Under the pieces are notes generated by a model. The model saw only the letters and a program-made list of their open reading frames with translations, was not told the origin of the DNA and did no database searches. The translations under genes were made by a program, and so were the position numbers. From Algibacter pacificus (GTDB lineage: Bacteria; Bacteroidota; Bacteroidia; Flavobacteriales; Flavobacteriaceae), in the NCBI RefSeq assembly GCF_008033385.1, contig NZ_VOGY01000014.1, forward strand, positions 1 through 64,000: a stretch of 64,000 nt of DNA, in the 5' to 3' direction. Numbering within the stretch: the stretch's first letter is position 1; each line of letters starts with the position of its first letter. This document shows positions 52,176-61,247 of the stretch, one piece after another.

Positions 52176-52249
52176 GCCGATGTAGCTCAGCTGGCTAGAG
52201 CAGCTGATTTGTAATCAGCAGGTCGTGGGTTCGAGTCCCTCCATCGGCT
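52176..52249 (+). tRNA. tRNA-Thr (anticodon TGT)
   Basis: The acceptor GCCGATG/CATCGGC closes the cloverleaf. The anticodon stem GCTGA/TCAGC encloses TTTGTAA, giving TGT (52210-52212), which reads ACA and other ACN codons. The T-arm is GTGGGTTCGAGTCCCTC. The discriminator is T and CCA is not encoded. It is the first of four tRNAs ahead of tuf. Confidence 0.96.
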
Positions 52250-52312
52250 CTTTTAAAATCTTAATTATAACTTGTTAAAATTGAGTATTTTAAATTGAAA
52301 TATTGATTTTTT

Positions 52313-52394
<82 letters not shown>

Positions 52395-52534
52395 CAATTT
52401 TATAGGTTAAGTAATTAATCTGAAAAGTTTATTGAAATATTGATATTACCTTTTAAAGATTTTTGAATCTAAAAAAAAGAGTTCTACTTTTGTCAGAATT
52501 CTAAAATTTTAAATTCTAAAATTTTTAATTAAAT

Positions 52535-52607
52535 GCGAGAGTAGCTCAGTTGGTAGAGCGTCAGCCTTCCAAGCTGAATGTCGCCGGTTCGAACCCGGTC
52601 TCTCGCT
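52535..52607 (+). tRNA. tRNA-Gly (anticodon TCC)
   Basis: The acceptor GCGAGAG/CTCTCGC closes the cloverleaf; the anticodon loop CTTCCAA gives TCC. The T-arm has CCGGTTCGAACCCGG. Length is 73 nt, discriminator T, no CCA encoded. Confidence 0.96.
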
Positions 52608-52677
52608 CTAAATATTTACGAGCTATAACTTGTTGTTTCCGAATGAAAAGTTTAGAATCGGCAATCGTAAATCAACG

Positions 52678-52749
52678 GCCGGTGTAGCTCAGGGGTAGAG
52701 CGTTTCCTTGGTAAGGAAGAGGTCACGAGTTCAATTCTCGTCATTGGCT
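52678..52749 (+). tRNA. tRNA-Thr (anticodon GGT)
   Basis: The anticodon loop TTGGTAA gives GGT, reading ACC and ACU. The acceptor GCCGGTG/CATTGGC contains two adjacent G-T wobbles (pairs 4 and 5), which the TGT isoacceptor 430 bp upstream lacks. T-arm ACGAGTTCAATTCTCGT. Length 72 nt, no CCA encoded. Ends 63 nt before the tuf start. Confidence 0.95.
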
Positions 52750-52812
52750 CTAAGTAAAAAATAGAATACACTAATATTATTATATAACAAAGATTAAAAT
52801 CATTTTAAAAAC

Positions 52813-54000
52813 ATGGCAAAGGCAACTTTCGATCGTTCAAAACCACATTTAAATATTGGTACAATTGGACACGTAGATCACGGTAAAACAACTTTAACTG
52901 CTGCTATTACTAAAGTATTAGCTGATGCAGGTTTATCAGAAGCAAGATCATTTGATCAAATTGATAATGCTCCAGAAGAAAAAGAAAGAGGTATAACAAT
53001 TAATACTTCTCACGTAGAGTATGCAACAGCAAAACGTCATTACGCTCACGTTGACTGTCCAGGTCACGCCGATTACGTAAAGAACATGGTAACTGGTGCT
53101 GCTCAAATGGATGGTGCTATCTTAGTAGTAGCTGCTACAGATGGTCCAATGCCTCAAACACGTGAGCACATCCTTTTAGGTCGTCAAGTAGGTATTCCTC
53201 GTATCGTTGTATTCATGAATAAAGTGGATATGGTTGATGATGAAGAATTACTTGAATTAGTAGATATGGAAATCAGAGATTTATTATCTTTCTATGAGTA
53301 CGATGGAGATAATGGACCTGTTATTGCTGGTTCTGCTTTAGGTGCACTTAACGGTGAGCAAAAGTGGGTTGATTCTGTGATGGAATTAATGGAAGCTTGT
53401 GATGCATGGATTGAAGAGCCACAACGTGAAGTTGATAAAGATTTCTTAATGCCTATCGAGGATGTATTTTCTATTACTGGTCGTGGTACTGTAGCAACTG
53501 GTCGTATTGAGACTGGTATCGCTAACACTGGTGATCCTGTAGAAATTATTGGTATGGGTGCAGAGAAATTAACATCTACTATTACAGGAATCGAAATGTT
53601 CCGTCAAATATTAGATAGAGGTGAAGCTGGTGATAATGCAGGTATCTTATTAAGAGGTATTGAGAAATCTCAAATCTCTAGAGGTATGGTAATCTGTAAG
53701 CCAGGTTCTGTAACACCACACGCTAAATTTAAAGCTGAGGTTTATATCCTTAAAAAAGAAGAAGGTGGACGTCATACTCCATTCCATAATAACTACCGTC
53801 CACAGTTCTACGTACGTACAACTGACGTAACTGGAAACATTGCGCTTCCTGATGGTGTTGAAATGGTTATGCCAGGAGACAACTTAACTATTACTGTTGA
53901 ATTAATTCAACCAATTGCAATGAACGTAGGTTTACGTTTCGCAATTCGTGAAGGTGGTAGAACTGTTGGTGCTGGTCAGGTAACTGAAATTTTAGACTAA
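52813..54000 (+). CDS. tuf: Elongation factor Tu
   Basis: This 395-residue GTPase delivers aminoacyl-tRNA to the ribosome. The G domain shows [11 protein letters not shown] (19-29), [57 protein letters not shown] and GSALGAL. Domains 2 and 3 follow with [34 protein letters not shown] and [19 protein letters not shown]. It lies directly behind four tRNA genes in one operon and ahead of tRNA-Trp and secE, the usual gene order in the group. Codon use is strongly biased, as for highly expressed genes. Confidence 0.98.
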   Translation: MAKATFDRSKPHLNIGTIGHVDHGKTTLTAAITKVLADAGLSEARSFDQIDNAPEEKERGITINTSHVEYATAKRHYAHVDCPGHADYVKNMVTGAAQMDGAILVVAATDGPMPQTREHILLGRQVGIPRIVVFMNKVDMVDDEELLELVDMEIRDLLSFYEYDGDNGPVIAGSALGALNGEQKWVDSVMELMEACDAWIEEPQREVDKDFLMPIEDVFSITGRGTVATGRIETGIANTGDPVEIIGMGAEKLTSTITGIEMFRQILDRGEAGDNAGILLRGIEKSQISRGMVICKPGSVTPHAKFKAEVYILKKEEGGRHTPFHNNYRPQFYVRTTDVTGNIALPDGVEMVMPGDNLTITVELIQPIAMNVGLRFAIREGGRTVGAGQVTEILD

Positions 54001-54020
54001 TACAGTTTTTAATACATAAA

Positions 54021-54060
54021 AAAGGTTAAGGTGTTCTTTTTTTAGAGTGCCTTAACCTTT
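54021..54060 (+). terminator. Hairpin between tuf and tRNA-Trp
   Basis: AAAGGTTAAGG pairs perfectly with CCTTAACCTTT (11 bp) around 18 nt containing seven T. The 3' side continues ATTTACGGG, so there is no proper U tract. It may be a partial terminator or RNA-processing signal that lets tRNA-Trp and the downstream genes be expressed at a lower level than tuf. Confidence 0.6.
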
Positions 54061-54064
54061 ATTT

Positions 54065-54137
54065 ACGGGCGTAGCTCAGTTGGTAGAGCACTGGTCTCCA
54101 AAACCAGGTGTCGGGAGTTCGAGTCTCTCCGCCCGTG
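54065..54137 (+). tRNA. tRNA-Trp (anticodon CCA)
   Basis: The acceptor ACGGGCG/CGCCCGT is followed by discriminator G, an identity element for Trp. The anticodon loop CTCCAAA gives CCA. T-arm GGGAGTTCGAGTCTCTC. Length 73 nt; the CCA end is not encoded. It separates tuf from secE, as in many bacteria. Confidence 0.96.
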
Positions 54138-54172
54138 CTAAATAAAGGAATTTATATTCTCAATTAAGTTTT

Positions 54173-54192
54173 CATTCAATGATAATTGAATG
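54173..54192 (+). other. Small hairpin before secE
   Basis: CATTCAAT and ATTGAATG form a perfect 8-bp stem with a GATA loop, followed by TTTAAAAAAAAG and then the secE ATG at 54210. It may define the 5' end of the secE message after tRNA processing. Confidence 0.45.
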
Positions 54193-54209
54193 TTTAAAAA
54201 AAAGTAAAA

Positions 54210-54404
54210 ATGGCAGGATTTGTAAATTATATAAAGGAATCATTTGGAGAACTAAAAAATAATGTGTCATGGCCTACATGGTCAGAAGCACAGAGTTTAA
54301 CTGTTTTAGTTGCTGTGTTTTCAATTATATTTTCTCTTGCAATTTGGGGAGTAGATTCGGTTTTTAGTAAGGTTATTACGTTTTACTTTGATTTAATTAA
54401 ATAG
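54210..54404 (+). CDS. secE: Protein translocase subunit SecE
   Basis: This 64-residue single-helix form of SecE is typical outside the enterobacteria. MAGFVNYIKESFGELKNNVSWPTWSEAQSL is the conserved amphipathic helix with the NVSWPTW motif; the transmembrane segment is about 32-58. It stabilises SecY in the SecYEG channel. It is followed 8 nt later by nusG, the classical pair. Confidence 0.95.
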   Translation: MAGFVNYIKESFGELKNNVSWPTWSEAQSLTVLVAVFSIIFSLAIWGVDSVFSKVITFYFDLIK

Positions 54405-54412
54405 AAAAAATT

Positions 54413-54967
54413 ATGTCAGAAGTAAGTGAAAAAAAATGGTACGTGGTACGTGCTGTAAGTGGTCAAGAAAATAAAATTAAAACTTATATCGAGAATGAAA
54501 TTGCTCGTTTAGGTCTTACCGATTATGTAGATCAAGTTTTAGTTCCAACGGAGCGCGTTATGCAAATTCGTAACGGCAAAAAAATTCATAAAGAAAAAGT
54601 GTTCTTTCCAGGATATATTATGGTGCAAGCCAATTTAACAGGTGAGGTTCCTCATATTATCCGTTCAGTAACTAATGTTATTGGGTTTTTAGGTGAAACT
54701 AAAGGGGGAGATCCTGTGCCATTACGTCAATCTGAGGTTAATCGAATGTTAGGTAAAGTTGATGAATTGGCTGTTGAAGAAAGTGCTGTTGTGGCAATTC
54801 CATACACTAAAGGAGAAACGGTTAAAGTAATTGACGGTCCTTTTAATGGGTTTGATGGAACGATTGAAAATATCAATGAAGAAAAGCGTAAGCTCGAGGT
54901 TATGGTGAAAATCTTTGGAAGAAAAACACCATTAGAATTAAGCTATATGCAAGTTGAAAAAGTATAA
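54413..54967 (+). CDS. nusG: Transcription termination/antitermination protein NusG
   Basis: This 184-residue NusG has the N-terminal NGN domain (WYVVRAVSGQENKIKTYIENE, VFFPGYIMVQANL, VTNVIGFLG) that contacts RNA polymerase and a C-terminal KOW domain (AIPYTKGETVKVIDGPFNGFDGTIENINEEKRKLEVMVKIFGRKTPLELSYMQVEKV). It has no insert domain. It is 8 nt after secE and 70 nt before rplK. Confidence 0.97.
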   Translation: MSEVSEKKWYVVRAVSGQENKIKTYIENEIARLGLTDYVDQVLVPTERVMQIRNGKKIHKEKVFFPGYIMVQANLTGEVPHIIRSVTNVIGFLGETKGGDPVPLRQSEVNRMLGKVDELAVEESAVVAIPYTKGETVKVIDGPFNGFDGTIENINEEKRKLEVMVKIFGRKTPLELSYMQVEKV

Positions 54968-55037
54968 TAGTGTTACATTAAGATAGATGAATCTTTCGCT
55001 TCCAAATGAGGGATAACATCGAATTAAATTATTAAAA

Positions 55038-55475
55038 ATGGCAAAAGAATTAAGTAAAGTAGTTAAGTTACAAGTTCGGGGAGGTGCTGCGAATCCGTCG
55101 CCACCGGTTGGACCCGCTTTAGGAGCTGCAGGTGTTAACATCATGGAGTTCTGTAAGCAATTCAATGCTAGAACCCAAGATAAAGCAGGTAAAGTATTAC
55201 CAGTTGCAATATCTGTTTACAAAGACAAATCATTCGACTTTGTAATTAAAACACCTCCTGCGGCAGTTCAATTATTGGAAGCTGCAAAGTTGAAAAAGGG
55301 ATCTGGAGAGCCAAACCGAAAAAAAGTAGCTAAAGTATCTTGGGATCAGGTTAAAACCATCGCAGAAGATAAAATGGTAGATTTAAATGCATTTACTATT
55401 GAGTCTGCTATGAAAATGGTTGCTGGTACAGCAAGATCTATGGGGATAACTGTAACAGGGCAATTCCCTAATTAA
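55038..55475 (+). CDS. rplK: Large ribosomal subunit protein uL11
   Basis: This 145-residue uL11 sits at the base of the L7/L12 stalk. It shows [39 protein letters not shown] (the proline-rich N-terminal domain) and [25 protein letters not shown] (the rRNA-binding C-terminal domain). It opens the ribosomal stalk gene group behind nusG. Confidence 0.98.
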   Translation: MAKELSKVVKLQVRGGAANPSPPVGPALGAAGVNIMEFCKQFNARTQDKAGKVLPVAISVYKDKSFDFVIKTPPAAVQLLEAAKLKKGSGEPNRKKVAKVSWDQVKTIAEDKMVDLNAFTIESAMKMVAGTARSMGITVTGQFPN

Positions 55476-55495
55476 TCTATTAAAGACATTAGAAA

Positions 55496-56185
55496 ATGGC
55501 AAGATTAACAAAAAAGCAAAAAGAGGCTTTAGCAAAAATTGAAAAGGGAAAAATTTATTCTCTTAATGACGCATCTGCACTAGTAAAAGAAATTTCTAAT
55601 ACAAAGTTTGATGCATCAGTAGATCTAGCAGTACGTTTAGGAGTTGATCCTCGTAAGGCTAACCAAATGGTGAGAGGTGTTGTTTCACTTCCTCATGGAA
55701 CTGGTAAAGATGTAAAAGTGTTAGCATTAGTAACTCCTGATAAAGAAGCCGAAGCTAAAGAAGCTGGGGCAGATTACGTTGGTTTAGATGAATACCTTGA
55801 TAAAATCAAGAGTGGTTGGACAGACGTGGATGTAATTATTACAATGCCGAGTGTTATGGGGAAATTAGGGCCTTTAGGACGTGTATTAGGTCCTCGTGGC
55901 TTAATGCCTAACCCTAAAACAGGTACTGTAACTATGGATGTAGCAAAAGCAGTAGGAGAGGTGAAAGCTGGTAAAATTGACTTTAAAGTTGATAAAACTG
56001 GTATTGTACATGCAGCTATTGGTAAAGCATCTTTTAGTGCTGATAAAATTGCAGATAATGCAAATGAATTATTAACAACTTTAATGAAACTAAAACCAAC
56101 TGCATCGAAGGGTGTTTATGTAAAGAGCATTTTTATGTCTGCTACAATGAGCCCAAGTATAGCTGTTGATCCTAAAATTGGTTAA
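55496..56185 (+). CDS. rplA: Large ribosomal subunit protein uL1
   Basis: This 229-residue uL1 forms the L1 stalk at the E site. Markers are [34 protein letters not shown] and [41 protein letters not shown]. It follows rplK by 20 nt. In E. coli L1 represses its own operon by binding the leader; I see no obvious L1-type mimic in the short nusG-rplK gap. Confidence 0.98.
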   Translation: MARLTKKQKEALAKIEKGKIYSLNDASALVKEISNTKFDASVDLAVRLGVDPRKANQMVRGVVSLPHGTGKDVKVLALVTPDKEAEAKEAGADYVGLDEYLDKIKSGWTDVDVIITMPSVMGKLGPLGRVLGPRGLMPNPKTGTVTMDVAKAVGEVKAGKIDFKVDKTGIVHAAIGKASFSADKIADNANELLTTLMKLKPTASKGVYVKSIFMSATMSPSIAVDPKIG

Positions 56186-56204
56186 TTAAGTTAAAACTTT
56201 TATT

Positions 56205-56726
56205 ATGACAAGAGAAGAAAAATCACAAGTAATTGAGGAGTTAACTGCAGAATTAGCGAATAATGCAAATATCTACATTGCAGATATTTCAGGATTAAAT
56301 GCAGATACTACTTCAAATTTACGTCGTGCTTGTTTTAAAGCAAACGTAAAATTAGCAGTTGTAAAAAATACATTACTTGAAAAAGCAATGGAAGCATCGG
56401 AAAAAGATTTCGGAGAACTTCCATCTGTATTAAAAGGAAATACATCTGTTATGTATTCTGAAACTGGTAATGTGCCAGCGAAACTAATAAAAACATTCCG
56501 TAAGAAAGCAGAAAAACCATTATTAAAAGGGGCTTTTATTGAAGAAGCAGTTTATATTGGGGATGATCAATTAGACATGTTAGTTGATATCAAGTCTAAA
56601 GAAGAATTGCTTGGAGAAATTGTAACAATATTACAATCTCCTGCTAAAAACGTTATTTCTGCACTTAAATCGGGTGGAGGAACTATAGCTGGACTTATCA
56701 AAACACTTTCTGAAAAATCAGAATAG
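56205..56726 (+). CDS. rplJ: Large ribosomal subunit protein uL10
   Basis: This 173-residue uL10 anchors the L7/L12 dimers. N-terminal rRNA-binding part: MTREEKSQVIEELTAELANNANIYIADISGLNADTTSNLRRACFKANVKLAVVKNTLLEKAM; the C-terminal helix carries the L12 sites (IVTILQSPAKNVISALKSGGGTIAGLIKTLSEKSE). Only 19 nt separate it from rplA, so the long structured L10 leader of E. coli is absent. Confidence 0.97.
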   Translation: MTREEKSQVIEELTAELANNANIYIADISGLNADTTSNLRRACFKANVKLAVVKNTLLEKAMEASEKDFGELPSVLKGNTSVMYSETGNVPAKLIKTFRKKAEKPLLKGAFIEEAVYIGDDQLDMLVDIKSKEELLGEIVTILQSPAKNVISALKSGGGTIAGLIKTLSEKSE

Positions 56727-56788
56727 TATTAAATAGTACGCACTTTATTACAAATATATTATTACAAAATTATTAAAACGATAGAAAA

Positions 56789-57163
56789 ATGGCAGATTTA
56801 AAAGATTTCGCAGAACAATTAGTTAACCTTACTGTAAAAGAAGTAAATGAGTTAGCAACTATATTAAAAGATGAGTACGGTATCGAGCCTGCTGCTGCTG
56901 CTGCAGTTGCTGTTGCTGGTCCTGCTGCTGGAGGAGAAGCTGAAGAAGCTCAAACTGAATTTGATGTTATTTTAAAAGCTGCAGGTAGCTCTAAGTTAGC
57001 TGTTGTAAAATTAGTTAAAGAATTAACTGGTTTAGGTTTAAAAGAAGCTAAAGGTTTAGTTGATGATGCACCAAGTGCAATTAAAGAAGCTGTTTCTAAA
57101 GATGAAGCAGAAGCGTTAAAAACGCAATTAGAAGAAGCAGGAGCAGAGGTTGAGTTAAAATAA
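56789..57163 (+). CDS. rplL: Large ribosomal subunit protein bL12 (L7/L12)
   Basis: This 124-residue bL12 has an N-terminal dimerisation domain, an alanine- and glycine-rich hinge ([21 protein letters not shown], about 33-52) and the C-terminal factor-binding domain with [56 protein letters not shown]. It is followed by a 188-nt gap with two hairpins before rpoB. Confidence 0.98.
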   Translation: MADLKDFAEQLVNLTVKEVNELATILKDEYGIEPAAAAAVAVAGPAAGGEAEEAQTEFDVILKAAGSSKLAVVKLVKELTGLGLKEAKGLVDDAPSAIKEAVSKDEAEALKTQLEEAGAEVELK

Positions 57164-57190
57164 GCTTAGCTACTCAATATCATAAGGGTT

Positions 57191-57219
57191 TAGGTCTGGA
57201 GCACGCGCTACCAGGCCTA
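57191..57219 (+). other. GC-rich hairpin between rplL and rpoB
   Basis: TAGGTCTGG pairs with CCAGGCCTA (9 bp, one G-U) around an 11-nt loop, 27 nt after the rplL stop. No U tract follows, so it is not a standard terminator. In E. coli an attenuator and an RNase III site occupy the same junction; a similar decoupling function is possible here. Confidence 0.65.
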
Positions 57220-57259
57220 GGCCATTTTGTGTATAATAGATATTACGCACAAAGATTAC

Positions 57260-57290
57260 AAAACAACTCAATTTAATTGAATTGTTTTTT
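57260..57290 (+). terminator. Terminator-like hairpin before rpoB
   Basis: AAAACAA-CT-CAAT pairs with ATTG-AA-TTGTTTT (internal 2x2 mismatch) and leads into TTTTTT. The stem is AT-rich, so partial termination is more likely than full. It lies between the GC-rich hairpin and the rpoB start. Confidence 0.5.
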
Positions 57291-57351
57291 GCAGTTTAAT
57301 TAGTGTTCAAAGCCACTATAACTATTTTTTTAATCATAATTCCGTCCATTG

Positions 57352-60300
57352 ATGTTGTCAACACAAGCTGAAAGATTAAATTTCTCGTCTATTGTAAATA
57401 AGACAGATTACCCAGACTTTTTGGATATTCAGATAAAATCATTCCAAGATTTTTTCCAATTAGAAACTAAATCTGAAGAAAGAGGTGACGAAGGTTTATA
57501 TAATACCTTCATGGAAAATTTTCCAATTACCGATTCTCGTAATCAATTCGTATTAGAATTTTTAGATTACTTCGTCGATCCACCAAGATATGCTATTGAA
57601 GAGTGTATTGAGCGTGGTTTAACATATAGCGTTCCGCTTAAAGCTAGGCTAAAGTTATATTGTACCGATCCTGAACATGAAGATTTTGAAACTATTGTTC
57701 AAGATGTATATTTAGGAACCATTCCTTACATGACACCTTCTGGTACTTTTTGTATCAATGGTGCTGAGCGTGTTGTTGTTTCTCAATTACACCGTTCACC
57801 AGGGGTTTTCTTCGGACAATCTTTCCATGCTAATGGAACAAAATTATATTCAGCAAGAGTTATTCCTTTCAAAGGATCTTGGATTGAGTTTGCTACGGAC
57901 ATCAATCAAGTGATGTATGCATACATTGATAGAAAGAAAAAATTACCAGTTACAACGCTTTTCCGTGCTATCGGTTTTGAGCGTGATAAAGATATTTTAG
58001 AGATTTTCGATTTAGCTGAAGAAGTTAAAGTATCGAAGACTGGCTTAAAAAAGTACTTAGGAAGAAAATTAGCAGCCCGTGTATTAAATACATGGCATGA
58101 GGATTTTGTGGATGAAGATACGGGTGAAGTGGTATCTATCGAGCGGAATGAAATTGTGCTGGACCGTGATACTATTTTAGATAAAGATAACATAGAAGAA
58201 ATTCTTGAAGTTGATGTTAAAACGGTTCTTTTACATAAAGAATCTAATGAACAAGGCGATTACGCTATTATTCATAACACCCTTCAAAAAGATCCAACAA
58301 ACTCTGAAAAAGAGGCTGTTGAACATATATATAGACAATTACGTAATGCTGAGCCGCCAGATGAGGAAACGGCTCGTGGAATAATTGATAAATTATTCTT
58401 CTCAGATCAACGTTACTCTTTAGGAGAAGTTGGGCGTTACAGAATGAACAAAAAATTACAGTTGGATATCGGTATGGATAAGCAAGTGCTTACCAAAGAA
58501 GATATCATAACTATTATAAAATACTTAATCGAGCTTATTAACTCTAAAGCAGAGATTGATGATATTGATCACTTATCTAACCGTCGTGTTCGTACAGTTG
58601 GTGAGCAATTATCTTCTCAGTTTGGTGTTGGTTTAGCACGTATGGCACGTACTATTCGTGAGCGTATGAACGTTCGTGATAACGAGGTGTTTACTCCAAT
58701 CGATTTAATTAATGCAAAGACTTTATCGTCTGTAATTAATTCTTTCTTTGGAACTAACCAGTTATCTCAGTTTATGGATCAAACCAATCCATTAGGAGAG
58801 ATAACGCATAAGCGTCGTTTATCGGCTCTTGGACCAGGAGGTCTTTCGAGAGAAAGAGCAGGGTTCGAGGTTCGTGATGTGCACTATACACACTACGGTC
58901 GATTATGTCCAATTGAAACTCCGGAGGGACCCAATATTGGTTTGATTTCTTCACTTTCAGTATTTGCTAAAGTGAATTCCATGGGGTTCATCGAAACGCC
59001 ATATAGAAAAGTAACTGATGGTGTTGTTGATATTCAAAACCCACCTACATATTTAAGTGCAGAAGAAGAGGAAGATAAGTTAATTGCTCAAGCAACGGTT
59101 AATGTAGATGAAAGTGGAAAAATTTTACATGATAAAGTTATTGCACGTATGGAAGGTGATTTCCCTGTAATCGAACCTTCAAAGTTAGATTATACCGATG
59201 TAGCGCCAAACCAAATTTCATCTATATCGGCATCATTAATTCCTTTTTTAGAACATGATGATGCGAATAGAGCCTTAATGGGATCGAACATGATGCGTCA
59301 AGCAGTACCTTTATTAAGAGTAGATGCGCCAATTGTTGGAACAGGGTTAGAACGTCAAGTAGCATCAGATTCTCGGGTTTTAATTAATGCAGAAGGTACG
59401 GGAGAAGTACTTTATGTGGATGCTAACGAGATTAAAATTAGATACGATCGTACTGAGGACGAAGCTAAAGTAAGTTTTGATAGCGATGTAAAAACATATA
59501 AATTAGTAAAATTCCGTAAAACTAACCAAGGGACATCTATCAACCTAAAACCAATTGTGGTAAAAGGAGATATGGTTACCAAAGGGCAAGTATTATGTGA
59601 AGGTTACGCTACTCAAAAAGGTGAATTAGCGCTTGGTAGAAATATGAAAGTAGCTTTTATGCCTTGGAAAGGATATAATTTTGAGGATGCGATTGTAATT
59701 TCTGAAAAAGTAGTTCGAGAGGATATCTTTACATCAATCCATATCGATGAGTATTCTTTAGATGTTAGAGATACAAAATTAGGTAACGAAGAGTTAACCA
59801 ATGATATTCCTAATGTTTCTGAAGAAGCTACTAAAGATTTGGATGAAAACGGTATGATTCGTATTGGAGCCGAGGTTAAACCTGGCGATATTCTTATTGG
59901 TAAAATTACACCAAAAGGAGAGTCAGACCCTACGCCAGAAGAAAAATTATTACGTGCTATCTTTGGTGATAAAGCTGGTGATGTTAAAGATGCCTCTTTA
60001 AAAGCATCTCCTTCATTACATGGTGTGGTTATCGAAAAGAAATTGTTTGCAAGAGCAGTAAAAGATAAGCGTAAAAGAGCTCAAGATAAAGATGATATTT
60101 TAGCTTTAGAAGCGCAATTTGACAGAAAGTTTGACGATTTAAAAGATGTTTTAATCGAAAAACTTTTTAATATCGTAAACGGAAAAACAGCACAAGGTAT
60201 TTATAATGATTTAGGTGAAGAAGTTTTACCAAAAGGTAAAAAGTTTACTCTTAAAATGTTAAACGCTGTTGATGATTATGCCCATTTAGTATCAGGAAAA

Positions 60301-61164
60301 TGGACTACAGATGAGCATACAAATAGATTAGTAGCCGATTTAATTCATAACTATAAAATTAAAGAGAACGATTTACAAGGTGCTTTGCGTCGTGAGAAAT
60401 TTACCATTTCTGTGGGTGATGAATTACCAGCAGGAATTATTAAACTAGCTAAAGTTTATATTGCTAAAAAACGTAAACTTAAGGTTGGAGATAAAATGGC
60501 AGGACGTCACGGTAATAAGGGTATTGTAGCGCGTATTGTTCGCCAAGAAGATATGCCTTTCCTTGAAGATGGAACGCCTGTAGATATTGTGCTAAATCCA
60601 CTTGGTGTACCATCTCGTATGAATATTGGTCAAATTTATGAAACAGTTCTTGGGTGGGCTGGTCAAAAATTAGGCCGTACGTTTGCAACACCAATCTTTG
60701 ATGGTGCGAGTATAGAACAAATTAACGAATTTACAGATGAAGCTGGGATTCCTAGATATGGACATACTTATTTATACGATGGTGGAACAGGACAGCGTTT
60801 CGATCAGCCGGCAACCGTTGGTGTGATTTATATGTTGAAACTTGGTCACATGGTTGATGATAAAATGCACGCGCGTTCTATTGGACCTTACTCATTAATT
60901 ACGCAACAGCCTCTTGGTGGTAAAGCACAATTTGGTGGTCAACGTTTTGGTGAGATGGAAGTATGGGCACTTGAAGCTTATGGCGCATCAAGTACGTTAC
61001 GAGAAATTTTAACTGTAAAATCTGATGATGTAATTGGTAGAGCTAAAACTTACGAAGCTATTGTTAAAGGTGAACCAATGCCAGATCCAGGGTTGCCAGA
61101 ATCATTCAATGTATTGATGCATGAATTGAAAGGGTTAGCGTTGGATATTAGATTAGAGGATTAA
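57352..61164 (+). CDS. rpoB: DNA-directed RNA polymerase subunit beta
   Basis: This is the 1270-residue beta subunit, beginning [45 protein letters not shown] at ATG 57352 (an upstream in-frame TTG is ignored). Recognisable regions are [24 protein letters not shown], the rifampicin region [59 protein letters not shown] and the C-terminal [26 protein letters not shown]. The rifampicin-region residues look like the sensitive type (Asp, His and Ser at the usual places). It is followed by rpoC after 83 nt. Confidence 0.98.
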   Translation: MLSTQAERLNFSSIVNKTDYPDFLDIQIKSFQDFFQLETKSEERGDEGLYNTFMENFPITDSRNQFVLEFLDYFVDPPRYAIEECIERGLTYSVPLKARLKLYCTDPEHEDFETIVQDVYLGTIPYMTPSGTFCINGAERVVVSQLHRSPGVFFGQSFHANGTKLYSARVIPFKGSWIEFATDINQVMYAYIDRKKKLPVTTLFRAIGFERDKDILEIFDLAEEVKVSKTGLKKYLGRKLAARVLNTWHEDFVDEDTGEVVSIERNEIVLDRDTILDKDNIEEILEVDVKTVLLHKESNEQGDYAIIHNTLQKDPTNSEKEAVEHIYRQLRNAEPPDEETARGIIDKLFFSDQRYSLGEVGRYRMNKKLQLDIGMDKQVLTKEDIITIIKYLIELINSKAEIDDIDHLSNRRVRTVGEQLSSQFGVGLARMARTIRERMNVRDNEVFTPIDLINAKTLSSVINSFFGTNQLSQFMDQTNPLGEITHKRRLSALGPGGLSRERAGFEVRDVHYTHYGRLCPIETPEGPNIGLISSLSVFAKVNSMGFIETPYRKVTDGVVDIQNPPTYLSAEEEEDKLIAQATVNVDESGKILHDKVIARMEGDFPVIEPSKLDYTDVAPNQISSISASLIPFLEHDDANRALMGSNMMRQAVPLLRVDAPIVGTGLERQVASDSRVLINAEGTGEVLYVDANEIKIRYDRTEDEAKVSFDSDVKTYKLVKFRKTNQGTSINLKPIVVKGDMVTKGQVLCEGYATQKGELALGRNMKVAFMPWKGYNFEDAIVISEKVVREDIFTSIHIDEYSLDVRDTKLGNEELTNDIPNVSEEATKDLDENGMIRIGAEVKPGDILIGKITPKGESDPTPEEKLLRAIFGDKAGDVKDASLKASPSLHGVVIEKKLFARAVKDKRKRAQDKDDILALEAQFDRKFDDLKDVLIEKLFNIVNGKTAQGIYNDLGEEVLPKGKKFTLKMLNAVDDYAHLVSGKWTTDEHTNRLVADLIHNYKIKENDLQGALRREKFTISVGDELPAGIIKLAKVYIAKKRKLKVGDKMAGRHGNKGIVARIVRQEDMPFLEDGTPVDIVLNPLGVPSRMNIGQIYETVLGWAGQKLGRTFATPIFDGASIEQINEFTDEAGIPRYGHTYLYDGGTGQRFDQPATVGVIYMLKLGHMVDDKMHARSIGPYSLITQQPLGGKAQFGGQRFGEMEVWALEAYGASSTLREILTVKSDDVIGRAKTYEAIVKGEPMPDPGLPESFNVLMHELKGLALDIRLED

Positions 61165-61247
61165 TAAAAATAGTATGCGGTCCCAGTATCCAGTGAGTTG
61201 TAAATTACGAAACTGAATACTGAGGCTGAGACTGAATACTAAAAGAA
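61165..61247. repeat. CAGT-rich repeat in the rpoB-rpoC spacer
   Basis: This 83-nt gap contains CAGTATCCAGTGAGTTG and then ACTGAATACTGAGGCTGAGACTGAATACT, in which ACTGAATACT occurs twice. The motif resembles the CACTGTGACTGAATACTGCGACT sequences flanking trpG (1013-1048, 1309-1343). No other function is evident. Confidence 0.6.

Noticed and set aside
54021-54060. Full terminator separating tuf from tRNA-Trp and secE
   Set aside because: The U tract after the stem is missing, so I describe it as a possible partial terminator or processing signal only.
57352-61164. Rifampicin-resistant rpoB allele
   Set aside because: The region [33 protein letters not shown] shows the residues of the sensitive type at the main positions.
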